A stretch of DNA of 64,000 nucleotides from Terrilactibacillus sp. S3-3 (GTDB taxonomy: Bacteria; Bacillota; Bacilli; Bacillales; Sporolactobacillaceae), in contig CP129291.1 in assembly GCA_030437565.1 (NCBI GenBank), positions 1,426,001 to 1,490,000 of the forward strand. Direction: 5' to 3'. The notes under the pieces were generated by a model. That model worked only from the letters and a program-made list of their open reading frames with translations, ran no database searches and was not told where the DNA came from. The number at the start of each line of letters is the position of its first letter. Position 1 is the stretch's first letter. Shown piece by piece: positions 31,666 to 42,290 of the stretch. The position numbers were made by a program, and so were the translations under genes.

Positions 31666-31877
31666 ATAGGTATTGGCGAGCAATCGTTTGAAGAGGCGTT
31701 TTCAATTGATTTTTTACAATTAATAAATTTTCAAACCGATGCAAGAGTATAAGCCCTTAACAAAGTCGGCTAATAATTTCCATTACTCAGCCCTCAGCCC
31801 TCAGCCCACCTTAGCTTAGCAAAATGATGATGGCCAGCTCGAAAGCAGTCTTGGCTATGAGATCACTTGAAAGCCTC

Positions 31878-31913
31878 AGCTGTTACAGATGCCGTTCGGT
31901 GTCTGTGACAGCT
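31878..31913. other. stem-loop AGCTGTTACAGA / TCTGTGACAGCT
   Basis: 12-base arms with one mismatch and a 12-base loop, no T-run. Lies between the aldo/keto reductase and the next gene; function unknown. Confidence 0.4.
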
Positions 31914-31972
31914 TGGACAAGCATACCAGAAGGCGGCTGATTTATTCTTGAAATTTAGGGAAACGAAATGAT

Positions 31973-32698
31973 TTGGGAAAGGTTGATAATTCTTGTATTC
32001 ATATAAAGATAATCGGAAAAAAATGGTACGATCAATTTAGAAATGCTACGTTGGAACAACAATATAGCCTGTTCATCAACTTGCTGAATGATCTTTCTGA
32101 TGACGAATTAATCAAAGAAGATATTGGCTTGATTGCCATTGAATTAAAAGAGAATTTCATCGATGAAAAAAAGTATTTGGAGTTTGCCGATCTTATTGAT
32201 CAGATCAAAGAATCAAAGCCAAAGTTTTTTCGGAAGGAGTTTCCTTACTTAAATTATACGGCCGTTGAGTATTATCTTTATCAAGATGATTTAGCGAAAG
32301 TGCAAGCCTATCTCCAGCCCTATATCGATTATCCCGATACCGGTTATGATGAGTTTATACCGCTTTTCAACGCACTCCGTTATTATAAGAAGAATGATCT
32401 TGTATGGACACTGGCTAAGCAGCTGGTTGAGCCAGTCATCAATAGCCCTGAGTGGATCGGCGGGGCAGAATTAGAATTGGTCAACCTTATCTTACATCAT
32501 CTTTTCTAAAACTATTACACCGACTTGGAAACTGGCAAGAATCCCAGTTACCAGAAATTAGAGACTGAGCTAAAACAACTTAAATTTGACGATGATTTCT
32601 TTAACATTGAACTTCCTCAATCACCAGGCAGTACCGACCTGCACAAAAGATGGATGGTCAATGTCTGTTCATACCGACCTCACCCACGCAGTGCATGA
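31973..32698 (+). pseudogene. hypothetical helical protein, interrupted by a stop
   Basis: 178 residues (FRNATLEQQYSLFINLLNDL, EFADLIDQIKESKPKFFRK, then LAKQLVEPVINSPEWIGG) then TAA at 32507, after which the same frame goes on for 62 codons as NYYTDLETGKNPSYQKLE. The all-helical, acidic and aromatic composition is like immunity or HEAT-type proteins, but no family was recognised. Confidence 0.5.
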
Positions 32699-32929
32699 CC
32701 TGTATTGGCTATTTGCGGTGTATATGCTCAAACGGAGACATATACCTTTCACCATAACCAGCGATATATGGTACGACCTTGTCAATATTCAAAAAAAAAA
32801 AAAAGGACTTATTCCAGCTTTAAATCTAAACCATATTTGTGTTATAATGAATTTTTAAAATTTATGAAAAATCAGCTTTTAATTTCACTTATTTAGCTTG
32901 TTCAAGGACATAATGAGATGAGGAGTGAT

Positions 32930-33025
32930 ATGCCTATGGCTCTTTTATTGGTCTTTATAGTTGAGGGTTTAGGAATTTTGGCAGGTATTTTTATGATGGC
33001 TTGGGGTGTAAAAAAAAATAATTGA
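32930..33025 (+). CDS. 31-residue hydrophobic peptide
   Basis: ATG 32930 is 4 bases behind AGGAG. MPMALLLVFIVEGLGILAGI, one membrane helix, then a KKNN tail. Followed at once by a perfect terminator, so it is a compact single-gene unit. Size and layout recall type I toxins or small membrane regulators; no homologue recognised. Confidence 0.55.
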   Translation: MPMALLLVFIVEGLGILAGIFMMAWGVKKNN

Positions 33026-33039
33026 AATGTTTAAAAAAG

Positions 33040-33080
33040 AGATAGCGACAAAAAAAAATAATTGTCGCTATCTTTTTTTT
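33040..33080. terminator. terminator after the small hydrophobic peptide
   Basis: 12-bp perfect stem AGATAGCGACAA / TTGTCGCTATCT between A- and T-runs, so it can work in both directions. Confidence 0.93.
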
Positions 33081-33254
33081 TAATAATGACTGGTCAGTTA
33101 AAGTACGTGTAATGAAAATGTCGAAGAAGTATACAGGAAATGATAGTATTTTGTAGATATAATAGTGTTGATATGCCACTGGAAGTTGAACCTGTCTTTA
33201 TATAGTAATCTAAAAGTGGGTCTTATGATAATTTGGTGAAACAAGGCGAAACCC

Positions 33255-33436
33255 ATGTTTGAGGCTTTTTATCAGATGAGCCAGACACCGTTTTCTCGTG
33301 CCATTCCACGGATAAACTCTATGAATCTCCTTCAATGGATGAGATTCTAGGCCGTTTAACCTACGCAGCCGAACGTCAATTATTCGCTGTTTTACTCAGA
33401 AATTGGATTCCTCCCATTATACCCTCCTCGTATTTT
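33255..33436 (+). pseudogene. N-terminal fragment of an ExeA-type AAA ATPase of a transposon
   Basis: MFEAFYQMSQTPFSRAIP, TDKLYESPSMDEILGRL and YAAERQLFAV fit the start of ExeA/TniB-like ATPases that accompany transposases. The sequence leaves the family exactly before the Walker A motif. One frameshift near 33305. No transposase was seen beside it. Confidence 0.5.
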
Positions 33437-33994
33437 AGTAGTAAGAGCTCGATCTAGAAGAATTTCCAGTCGGATCCGGATCCCCTATTAAACAGTTCTT
33501 CTCTTATGAGTCATTTACTATATTAATTATACAAAAAAGCTCTTTCTTTTGAGGGAATTTTTTGAAAATAATAAGGGCCAGGACAGTTAATTAATTATTC
33601 TTGCAAACAAAGTGTAATCTTATTTGAATGGTAATCCCATTAAAAGATTTTTTTGTGCCCGGTTTTATCGGTTATCAAAATGCCATGAGACCAAGACAAG
33701 AGGAAAATTTATCACATTTGAAATAGGAAGGAATGACTAGGAAAGGTTATTACTCTTAAGGAATGAGGATGAATGGATGAATAAATAAAAATTAGTGAAA
33801 ACTTGACTAAAAATTAAAGAAACTCATGGCTGAAAAATCTCAGACTTGACCTACCAAATTGGAGAGCCGTCCCGTTGGCTTTCAGGCCGGATCAGCCACC
33901 CAACCAGCAATCCAGCCGCCAACCGGACCATTGTCTCGATCTACGCCGCTGGATCTAATTTTTAACTACCGAATCTAGATTTTGAATTAAAATT
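33437..33994. other. no gene recognised
   Basis: AT-rich to 33840, then a GC-richer part homologous to the stretch ahead of the reductase remnant at 30106. A cluster of hexamers (GAGCTC, TCTAGA, GGATCC twice) lies at 33447-33484. Confidence 0.5.
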
Positions 33995-34826
33995 ACTCAT
34001 AGCGTGCCGGATCCTGATCGGCGATTCGGCCTCCTGGCTGGCTTATGCCGGAAATGGCCTGCATTTATTCGTCGGTCAGCGAGAAATCAAAGACGGACAA
34101 ATTCTCGAGCTGGCGTTTAGAAGAAGATGATTTGCACAGAGGTAGGGCGCCGAGCTGAATATGCCAGTGCAAGATAATTTGAGCGATTGACTTTTGTTGG
34201 CTTTCGGCAATCTTTTGGATGGTCGGATCCTGAAGAAGACTGTTGGCCCCTCCCAACGGAATCCAATATTCCGTGACAACGCCATGTTCCCGGTCCCATA
34301 CCCGCTGCTTTTCTTGTGAAAAATAGGGATGCAGCTCAATTTGGTTGACGTTCGGCGCCACAGGTCTCCTGAATGAGGCGTTCCATGCTCCGGCAAAAAG
34401 TTGCAGACGCTGATGAAGCGAATCAGCCCCCATTTTTTGGCTTCAATCAAAGCCTGCCAAGCTTCAACGTATAAACCCTTGCTTGGGTTCAGCCAGTGGA
34501 TCAGATACAAGTCATAATAATCCATTCTGGAGCGGAACAGCGATTCTTGAATGGTGGTCAAGGATTGATTATACGAATGATGTCTGCCGGGCAGTTTTGA
34601 AGTAACGCGCAGCTGTTCGCGCGGCACCGAGCTATGCTGGATCGCTTCGCCTACCGCCCCTTCATTCTCATAATTTAAAAGCAAAATCCAGCAAGCGGTA
34701 GCCTGCATCAATTGCACTTTCAATGATATGGACACCCGCTGCGCCATTTAATTTATATGTGCCGAAGCCGATCGCCGGCAATAGTAGCCCGTCGTTTAGT
34801 GTAATCTCAGGAATGGTCGTTCCCAT
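33995..34826 (-). pseudogene. aldo/keto reductase (YtbE/YvgN-like), decayed
   Basis: MGTTIPEITLNDGLLLPAIG, FGTYKLNGAAGVHIIESAID, YENEGAVGEAI, RVTSKLPGRHH, DYYDLYLIHW, VNQIELHPYFSQEKQR and the end GGRIADQDPARYE give a whole 2,5-diketogluconate reductase-like protein. Frames change near 34690 and 34390, and an in-frame TAA stands at 34065 where most family members have a Gln or Lys codon. Both indels and a nonsense change suggest true decay. Confidence 0.72.
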
Positions 34827-35120
34827 TGCGTACTCTCCCTTGCTCTTTTTATCCAGTCTAACATTCAGCCGTTTTGGCGTCTAACAAACAGCTTATCCGG
34901 TGCCAGGCCGGACATGTCGGAAAATCCGACTTCCGAGTTCAATTTATTGAAAAGTTATGTGTCTCTCTAAATTTGATTTTCGACAGTTTTCTCGGATTTT
35001 TCACTACAAAGCGGATGAACATATTATAATGGGGCTAAGATGGTTTTACATATTTCGTTCAAGGGCAATTATTGTAATCATTCTTACTTGGAGGACCAAC
35101 AAGCAGAAAGGACAACGACA

Positions 35121-36110
35121 ATGAAGATACTGATCATGACGCTAAAACAAAGGGTCGAGCGCTTTTCCGACTTCTCGGCCATTCCAGGCAACTGGCAGCT
35201 CGTCTTTGCCGGTTTTGAAACGGATACACAAAAATTGCTGGAGATGGGCGGCGACGCGGATGTGATTTTTGCTGATGCGATGCAGCCGGTCAAAAGGGAT
35301 TTGATAGAAGCGATGCCCAACCTGAAAATGATTCATTCGGAAGGCGTTGGTTACGACTGGATCGATATTGAGGCGGCCAGGGAAAAGGGCGTTTTTGTCT
35401 GCAATAACGCCGCCGCCAACAGCAAGGCGGTGGCTGAGCAGGCGATTATGCTGATGCTCGCGGTACTCAGGCGGACTGTGGAAGGTGACAGAATGGTGCG
35501 GGCAGCGAGGCAAATCGAAGCAAAAAGCAAGTGGAGCCTGGAAGGGATCAGGGAGCTCTGGACATGCCATGTCGGCATCATCGGCATGGGGGCAATCGGC
35601 CGGGAAACGGCGAAACGGCTTAATGGATTTGAAGCAAAGGTCAGCTATTATAGCCGGCACCGGCTTTCAAGCGATTTGGAAGAAGAGTTGCAGGCCGCTT
35701 ATTTGCCGCTTGACGAGCTTTTGCAGACATGCGATATCATCAGCCTCCATCTGCCGTCCAATGCCGAGACGAAAAATTTCATGAATTTAGATCGCTTTCG
35801 TTTAATAAGAAAATCCGCCATCTTAATCAATACGGCGCGCGGGGAAGTGGTCAATCAGGCCGACTTGATCGCTGCCTTGAAAGAAGGCATGATTGCCAGA
35901 GCGGGTCTGGATACGATTTCACCGGAACCGGTGCAGCCTGATAACCCGCTTTTACAGCTGCCGGAAGAGTTGTATACTAAAATCACGTTCTCGCCTCATA
36001 TCGGCGGTGTCACGGAACAGGCGTTTAAGCAAATGCATCGTTTTGTATGGACCAATATCAGGCGGATTGATGCCGGAAAAAGGCCGAAAAATATCGTCAA
36101 CGGGCTATAG
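35121..36110 (+). CDS. D-isomer-specific 2-hydroxyacid dehydrogenase
   Basis: Intact, 329 residues. Rossmann motif VGIIGMGAIGRETA, then INTARGEVV with the substrate Arg, GLDTISPEP with the Glu, and SPHIGG with the catalytic His. Reduces a 2-oxoacid with NADH or the reverse. ATG 35121 behind AAAGGA; the frame is open 27 codons further upstream without a good ribosome site. Followed after 27 bases by the aminotransferase, so they may share a 2-oxoacid pathway. Confidence 0.9.
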   Translation: MKILIMTLKQRVERFSDFSAIPGNWQLVFAGFETDTQKLLEMGGDADVIFADAMQPVKRDLIEAMPNLKMIHSEGVGYDWIDIEAAREKGVFVCNNAAANSKAVAEQAIMLMLAVLRRTVEGDRMVRAARQIEAKSKWSLEGIRELWTCHVGIIGMGAIGRETAKRLNGFEAKVSYYSRHRLSSDLEEELQAAYLPLDELLQTCDIISLHLPSNAETKNFMNLDRFRLIRKSAILINTARGEVVNQADLIAALKEGMIARAGLDTISPEPVQPDNPLLQLPEELYTKITFSPHIGGVTEQAFKQMHRFVWTNIRRIDAGKRPKNIVNGL

Positions 36111-36137
36111 CTATAGCACGAGAAGGGAAGAAAGAGC

Positions 36138-37396
36138 ATGATCGCAGAAGAGTACAAACAAATGCTGCAGCAAAAATCAGTCATAAGAGAAATCGCTGAA
36201 TATGGAGCTAGAAGAGCAAAAGAGATCGGCTATGAAAACGTGTTTGATTTCAGTTTGGGCAATCCATCCGTTCCAGTGCCGCAGGCTTTTACGGACAAGT
36301 TAGTGAACTGGCAACAAGCAAGCGACAGTCCGGTGTCCGTTCACGGATACAGTCCGAGCCTCGGCATCGAATCGGTGCGGGAAAAAGTGGCCAGTTCTTT
36401 AAAAAGCCGGTTCGGATTGAATTATCAAAAAGAGGATATTTTCATGACATCGGGAGCGGCTGGGGCGCTCGCTCATGCATTGAGGGCGGTCACAACGAAG
36501 GGGGACGAGGTGCTCGCTTTTGCTCCGTTTTTTCCGGAATATACGCCATATGTAAATAAAACGGGAGCCGTTTTGAAAGTGGTTCCGCCGAATACCGCCG
36601 ATTTTCAAATCAACTTTGCTGAATTTGAACGGATGCTGACAGCAAAAGTGATGGCAGTGCTGGTAAATACGCCGAATAATCCTTCCGGTGTCGTTTATTC
36701 GCCGGAAACGATTAAAAAGTTGGCCAAAATTTTGCTGGAAAAAGAACAGGAATTCGGCCACGACATTTTTATTATTTCCGATGAGCCGTACCGCGAAATT
36801 GTCTTTGAAGTGTAAAGGCCCCATATGTCGCAGAGTATTATCCGAATACGATCACCTGCTATTCTTTCAGCAAATCGCTGTCGCTTCCCGGTGAAAGAAT
36901 CGGCTATGTCGCGGTCAATCCGGCCTGTAAAGACGCGGCATTGATTGTCAACATGTGCGGACAGATTTCCCGGGGAATCGGCCATAACTGTCCCCCTTCT
37001 ATCATTCAGCTGGCCGTGTCAGAAGTCCTTGATATGACCGCCGATTTATCTGTTTATGAAACAAATATGAATATTTTGTACGATGAGTTAACCAGTCTCG
37101 GCTTTCAATGCGTCAAACCGGGCGGAACCTTTTATATGTTTCCTAAAGCGCTGGAAGAGGATGCCGTCGCTTTCTGCAACAGGGCACTGAAACACGACTT
37201 ACTATTGGTTCCGGCTGACAGTTTCGGCTGTCCGGGATATTTCAGAATCGCCTATTGTGTCCCGACTGAAAAAGTCAAACGTTCGCTCGCTGCTTTCAGA
37301 GAATTAGTCAAGGAATATATCAATAAGGGCGCTGTGCTTTTTTTTTTCTCAAGAAGTTGTGTCAACTACCCCGACTTAAACGCTGACGCGTTTTGA
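36138..37396 (+). CDS. pyridoxal-phosphate aminotransferase class I/II
   Basis: Aspartate-aminotransferase fold. FDFSLGNPSVPVP, SGAAGALAHAL, NTPNNPSGVVY, ISDEPYREIVFE and CYSFSKSLSLPGERIGYV with the PLP Lys. A frameshift near 36812 splits it. The C-terminus RSLAAFRELVKEYINKG runs into the left end of the IscB element, so the last residues up to the stop at 37394-37396 are probably not original. GAAGGGAAG precedes ATG 36138. Confidence 0.88.
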
Positions 37397-37617
37397 AGTC
37401 GGAGCTTGTGAAAGCTCCTAGTTGTCTAGGCTAAGTCTACGCTGACTACGTTTATTAGTTGCATACCCTGAAATGGTTCCCTAGTTTCAGGCTCTATGGG
37501 GGCTCTGTAAACGTTCTGAGGGGAAGGAACTGTCAACCCTGAGCCAGGTGGAAACGCCTGCTAGCAACACTAATGAACCTTGCCGAAGGGAAACCACTCC
37601 AAAAGGAGGAATACGAC
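37345..37617 (+). ncRNA. probable omega RNA of the IscB element
   Basis: Noncoding 270 bases directly before iscB with a strong fold: CAACTA (37364-37369) pairs with TAGTTG (37419-37424) and encloses two hairpins, CCGACTT/AAGTCGG (37371-37402) and GGAGCT/AGCTCC (37401-37418, sharing two bases with the first). Downstream CCTGAAA/TTTCAGG (37467-37491). In known OMEGA systems the guide-carrying RNA lies 5' of iscB, with the guide copied from DNA beside the left end. Confidence 0.65.
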
Positions 37618-38887
37618 ATGATCGTGTTTGTTATCAATAAGCATGGGCAGCCTTTAATGCCCTGCCAACCAAGAAAAGCAAGAATCCTGCTTAAGGAAAA
37701 GAAAGCAAAGATCGTCAAACGCCAGCCGTTTACGATCTAACTGATCTATGGTTCAAGAGGCTACACCCAGAAGACGGAGCTCGGCGTCGATTTGGGGGCT
37801 AAGTACGTCGTATCGCCATAAGCTCAGAGAATCATGTGCTGGCTAAAGGAGAAATCCAGCTTCGGCGGGACGTTCACAGTTTACTGGAAACCCGAAAAAT
37901 CTATCGCCGGAGCCGGAGAAACCGGAAAACCCGGTATCGCAAGCCACGTTTTCTAAATCGCAAGAAACCGGAGGGTTGGCTGCCGCCTTCTGTAGAAAGC
38001 CGGGTGCAAAATACGTTCCATTGGATCGACCGGCTCCGGAGTTGCCTGCCTAAGGTGATGCTCCATTTGGAGGTTGGAAAGTTCGATGTCGCTAAAATGA
38101 TTAATCCAACCGTTCAGGGCGTCGATTATCAGCATGGACAGACCTATGGTTATTACGACGTGCGTTACTACGTCTTCGCCAGAGACAACTATACCTGTCA
38201 GGTGTGCCACCAGAAAGGGAAAGTGCTCCATACACACCACATCCTTTATAAAAATATGGGTGGCACCGACCGGGCAGACAACCTGATTTCTGTTTGTACC
38301 GAGTGCCATTCATCGGAAAACCACCAGCCTTGGCATATCCTCTGGAAATGGATGAAAGCTCATAAGAAAGTGCCACAGTATAAGGCTCCGACCTTTATGA
38401 ATGTTCTGCGCCGCCGGGTATTTGCCACCTATCCAAAGGCGGTGATCACTTATGGATCGGAAACTACACCCCGGCGGAAAGCTTTAGGACTTCCCAAGAC
38501 ACACGCCAATGATGCGGTGGCCATCACTGGCATCAAACACATCAAAAAACTGTGTGTGAGGATGAGTTTTTAATCAAACAATTTCGTAAGAAGAAACGGT
38601 CGATGCACGAAGCGACAGCACGCAAAGGGCGGAAGTAAAAAAAAAAAATACCACACAAAAACGGAACAGCAAGAACAAGCTGTTTTCTAGTGGATGAGGT
38701 GCTCTATCAAGGGCAAATAGGCTTTGTCTCTGGCTTTAACGGTTCATCGATGGTTTTCCTCAAGACCATAGAGGGTGAATACATTACAGATCCAACAAAA
38801 TCGTATAAACAAGTACGGATTAAGGACTGTCAGGTGCTCCGACATCATAATAACTGGCAATTCCTCCCCCACCTACGCTCCGCTTAG
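37618..38887 (+). pseudogene. iscB: IscB RNA-guided HNH/RuvC nuclease (broken)
   Basis: All IscB parts can be read: PLMP start MIVFVINKHGQPLMPCQPRK with KARILLKEKKAKIVKR, RuvC-I ELGVDLGAKYV, the Arg-rich bridge RRSRRNRKTRYRKPRF, HNH domain with CQVCHQKGKVLHTHHI and CTECHSS, RuvC-III THANDAVAI and a C-terminal domain GFVSGFNGSSMVFLKTIEG. About 420 residues. Breaks: in-frame TAA at 37738 (after QPFTI, where relatives have Gln), shifts near 37808 and 38555, TAA at the A10 run 38636-38650, and a shift near 38688. ATG 37618 behind AAAGGAGGA. Confidence 0.85.
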
Positions 38888-38912
38888 AGGTGGGAGACTC
38901 CCTGCCAGATAA
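38868..38912. mobile_element. right-end hairpin of the IscB element (IS200/IS605 type)
   Basis: CCCACCT (38868-38874) pairs with AGGTGGG (38888-38894) directly behind the iscB stop, followed by AGACTCCCTGCC. Subterminal hairpins are typical of single-strand transposed IS200/605 elements. No TnpA gene is present, so movement would need a TnpA in trans. Confidence 0.65.
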
Positions 38913-38955
38913 CGTTGAAAAAAGTTGTATAAAAAAGCTCAAAAGTTGTTTAAAA

Positions 38956-38995
38956 ACGGCGGGAAGTCGCCAAAACCCGCCGTACACAACTTTTT
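38956..38995. terminator. terminator between iscB and the DMT transporter
   Basis: ACGGCGGG / CCCGCCGT stem with GTTGT/ACAAC extension and TTTTT. Confidence 0.85.
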
Positions 38996-39149
38996 CTCAA
39001 AATGGCTTTAAAATTAATGTGATAAAAGGTTTATTTAAATGAAAGAAAAAGGCGGCAAAAGGGTTGAACGCCAAGGCTGAAACATTTAATATCAGAATAT
39101 CACAAATAAATTGATTTATTTAGAGAAATCAATTTTGGGAGGTTACAGA

Positions 39150-40069
39150 TTGCAAAAGTCTCTGCCTTTATCGCTTTATCTGTTATTATGTGTTGGCGTG
39201 ATTTCCGTTTCCTTTTCAGCTATCTTTATTAAATGGTCGTCTGCGCCTGCCTCCATTATCGGGATGTACCGGATGCTGCTGACCGTTCCGGTGCTGCTGT
39301 TGCTCGGGATGGGGCGGTCTGTTATAAAGGTCAAAGCTGCACTGAATAGGAAGGATTGGGGCCTTCTCTTTTTCTCAGGCATTTTTTTGGCCTTGCATTT
39401 TTTTTATTGTGGATGGAGTCTTTAAAATTAACATCGGTTGCCAGCTCTACCGTCATTTTGACGCTGCAGCCGGCGTTTACAATGCTTGGCACGCTCTTAT
39501 TTTATCATTCAAAAACGAGCAGGGGGCAATTGGTCAGCCTTCTCATCGCCGTTTTTGGTTCCATCATCATTGCCTGGGGAGATATCGGCATTTCAGCCCG
39601 GGCGGTGCTAGGCGATTTTTGTTCACTGCTTGGAGCGGCGGCCTATGCCGTCCATTTGCTGTTCGGGCAAAGTTTTAATGAAGAAGATGTCGGGAGCCCC
39701 ATACAGTTTTATTTTTTTTTTGTATCGCTGGTGTCGGTTTGCTTATCTACAATGTCTTGACAGGAGTGGAGATCTATCACTATTCTCTAAAAAATTGGGC
39801 GGCATTTTTGTTGTTGGCTGTGTTTTTCAACAGTATTGGGCCATATGCTGTTCAACATCAGCCTTAAATATGTTGATGCCACGAAGATTGCCATGTCTGT
39901 TGTTGCCGAACCGGTCATCGCCACGTTTTTGGCTTTGATTTTGCTTGGCGAAGCGATCGGCACGATGCAGATGATCGGCGGAGTGATCACACTGGCCGGG
40001 ATAGCGATTTTCTTTTTGAATCCAAGCAAAAAGCGGCATGTCATTCAAAACGAGAAAACGATAACTTGA
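39150..40069 (+). CDS. EamA/DMT family transporter (frameshifted)
   Basis: Ten-helix metabolite exporter of about 305 residues with two EamA repeats. SVSFSAIFIKWSSAPASIIG, YRMLLTVPVL, and in the second half LKYVDATKIAMSVVAEPVIA and LLGEAIGTMQMIGGVITLAG. TTG 39150 is 7 bases behind GGGAGG. Frames change near 39395, in the T10 run at about 39711-39720, and near 39828. Confidence 0.85.
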
Positions 40070-40319
40070 TTTCGGTGTGTGCTAACAAAATTTTCCTGAC
40101 CGAAAGCGGATTTTTTATTACTATAGAGAAAAAATTCAATTAACTTTCAAATTTTTTGAATTGATGTTTTTCCAATTTCGGTTTAATCTATAGGGGGCGG
40201 GGTATTTTGAGCAGCCGGCTGTGGCATTTTATGTTGCTGTCGTTATTTTTTTTCAAATCCATTGTTTATGTCCGCAATCTAATGGTTGCCGGTAAAAAAA
40301 TAATGAAGGGATGATGCCG

Positions 40320-40455
40320 ATGAAATCGGAAAAAAAAGAAAATACCTAATTGGTTAAATAATACAATGGTTGTTTGTGTTCTAGTGTTGTCAATGGGTTT
40401 AATTGCAAATAGTTTAGAGTGGCGGACGAAAGATAAAATATATAGATTTGATTGA
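40320..40455 (+). CDS. small membrane protein (about 44 residues, frameshifted)
   Basis: MKSEKK then, after a shift in the A7 run at 40331-40337, KIPNWLNNTMVVCVLVLSMG, LIANSLEWRTKDKIYRFD. One membrane helix with basic N-terminus. GAAGGGATG lies before the start. No family recognised. Rest of 40070-40904: no other gene seen. Confidence 0.4.
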
Positions 40456-40553
40456 TCGCGACCATGCGGGTTGACATAAGAAGTCTTTTGCGCTCCGGGA
40501 TTCAACTTGCCGGTACACATTTTTTAGACTTAAGCTGATTAAATATAAACTGG

Positions 40554-40590
40554 GCAGCAGCATTTAGAAATAAGAATGCTGCTGCTTTTT
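40554..40590 (+). terminator. Rho-independent terminator
   Basis: 11-bp stem GCAGCAGCATT / AATGCTGCTGC with TTTTT. Confidence 0.9.
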
Positions 40591-40904
40591 GTGATCTTGC
40601 GGCAATAAATAAAATACAAAAATTTGGTGTATAGATATATTGGCAATGTGACAAACTAATTGCTGTTGTGCTTAGGTATCGTTAAACACATTATGGTTGA
40701 TTTCTATCTATTTTTGAAAACTGCCTGCGCTCTTAAAAATAAAGCTGGCAATTGCAAAGCGAGACAGGACATTCAAGGATGTTTTTTGCGTGTCTTATAT
40801 TGCAGGTGCATTGATATCGCGGATAGGTGCGCGGGCGAAGTCGGTTGTTCCCGATAGGAGTCCATGAGATAGTCTAAAGAATCAAATAAAGGAGATGTTT
40901 ACCA

Positions 40905-41959
40905 ATGAAAGCAGCTGTTCTCGAAAGTTTCAAGGAGCCACTTACTATAAAAGATGTCAAAGAACCGGAATTGACACCGGATGGCGTGATTGTCAAGTTA
41001 AAAGCCTGCGGTGTCTGCCGAAGCGACTGGCATGGATGGATGGGTGAATGGACGGGCTTTCTTGCTCCGCTTCCGCACATTCTCGGTCATGAAATGAGCG
41101 GCGAAGTCGAAGAAGTCGGCAAAAACATTCGAAATTTCAAAAAAGGCGACCGGGTCATTATTCCGTTTACACTTGGTGACGGAACATGTCCTTACTGTCG
41201 TTCCGGCCATTCTAATGTTTGCGATCATCAAGTGATGCCCGGCTTTACTTACGACGGCGGATTCGCTGAATATACGCATGTTCCGGATGCGGACAGCAAC
41301 TTGATGCATCTGCCGGCCGGACGCGTGGAATTTGTCGAAGCCAGCGCGATGGGCTGCCGGTTCATGACGGCTTTCCACGGCATGGTTGGCCAGGGCAAAG
41401 TAGCTCCAGGTGATTGGGTCGCAGTATTTGGCGCCGGAGGGGTTGGGCTGTCGGCCACTCAAATTTGTACAGCTATCGGTGCCAACGTCATTGCCGTCGA
41501 TATTTCTGATGAAAAATTAGAGTTTGCAAAGAAAGTCGGTGCGGTGGAAGCCATCAACAGCAAAAATGAGGATCCGTCCGAAGCGATCAAAGAAATGACA
41601 AAGGGCGGTGCTCAAGTAGGGGTGGATGCGCTTGGCATTCAAGAAACGATGCTGAACTCTGTGAACAGCTTGAATAAACGCGGCAGACACGTCCAAATTG
41701 GGATGACGCCGTTTGGCGAAAAAGGCAGGCTTAAAATTCCGGTCAATGATATTGTCAGCAAAGAAATTCAGTTTAACGGTTCTTTTGGCATGCCGGTTTC
41801 GGAATTTCCCGGTATGCTGCAAATGGTGGAAAAAAGAAACGCTTGGAGCCGGGCAAACTCGTCACAAAAACGATTTCGCTGGAGGGCATTGACGAAGCCT
41901 TCCACGACATGACAACGTTCTCCGGTCTCGGGGTTACGGTTATTACGGATTTCAACTGA
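40905..41959 (+). CDS. zinc-dependent alcohol dehydrogenase (MDR family)
   Basis: About 350 residues. Catalytic zinc site CGVCRSDWHG and GHEMSGEVEEVG; the structural zinc loop GDGTCPYCRSGHSNVC has only three of the usual four Cys (CxxC...C); the cofactor motif VFGAGGVGLSA is present. A shift in the A6 run near 41835 moves the end into LEPGKLVTKTISLEGIDEAF, stop at 41957-41959. AAAGGAGATG precedes ATG 40905. Acts on an alcohol or polyol; substrate not clear. Confidence 0.9.
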
Positions 41960-42119
41960 TTAGAATCGGACATTTAGGAATAACCAGTGCGAAACACGAA
42001 TCACGGGATCAAGCAAAAAGTCAAAGAATTGACACTTAGCGGAAGGCCGGCAATTTAATGAAGATGATATAATAAAAACGAATTAAAGGTTCGTCCTTCC
42101 AGATTAGGTGTTTTACTTT

Positions 42120-42148
42120 GCTCCGCTTATTTAGCGGGGCATTTTTAT
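42120..42148 (+). terminator. terminator after the alcohol dehydrogenase
   Basis: GCTCCGCT / AGCGGGGC stem (one G-T pair), then ATTTTTAT. Confidence 0.75.
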
Positions 42149-42290
42149 ATTTGATTTACGGCTAGAAGTTGTCATTGTCCCGGTCAAACGAGCCGCACCA
42201 TGCAAAAGTAAAATTTTACTTGACCATTCAGTAGTAGTATAATCAAAGCAAATCTTTGGAACGTGCGATTGTACTACAGGAGGAAAAATC

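Noticed and set aside
33437..33500. Cloning vector contamination
   Set aside because: Only a few hexamers, no vector backbone beside them; kept as a low-interest observation.
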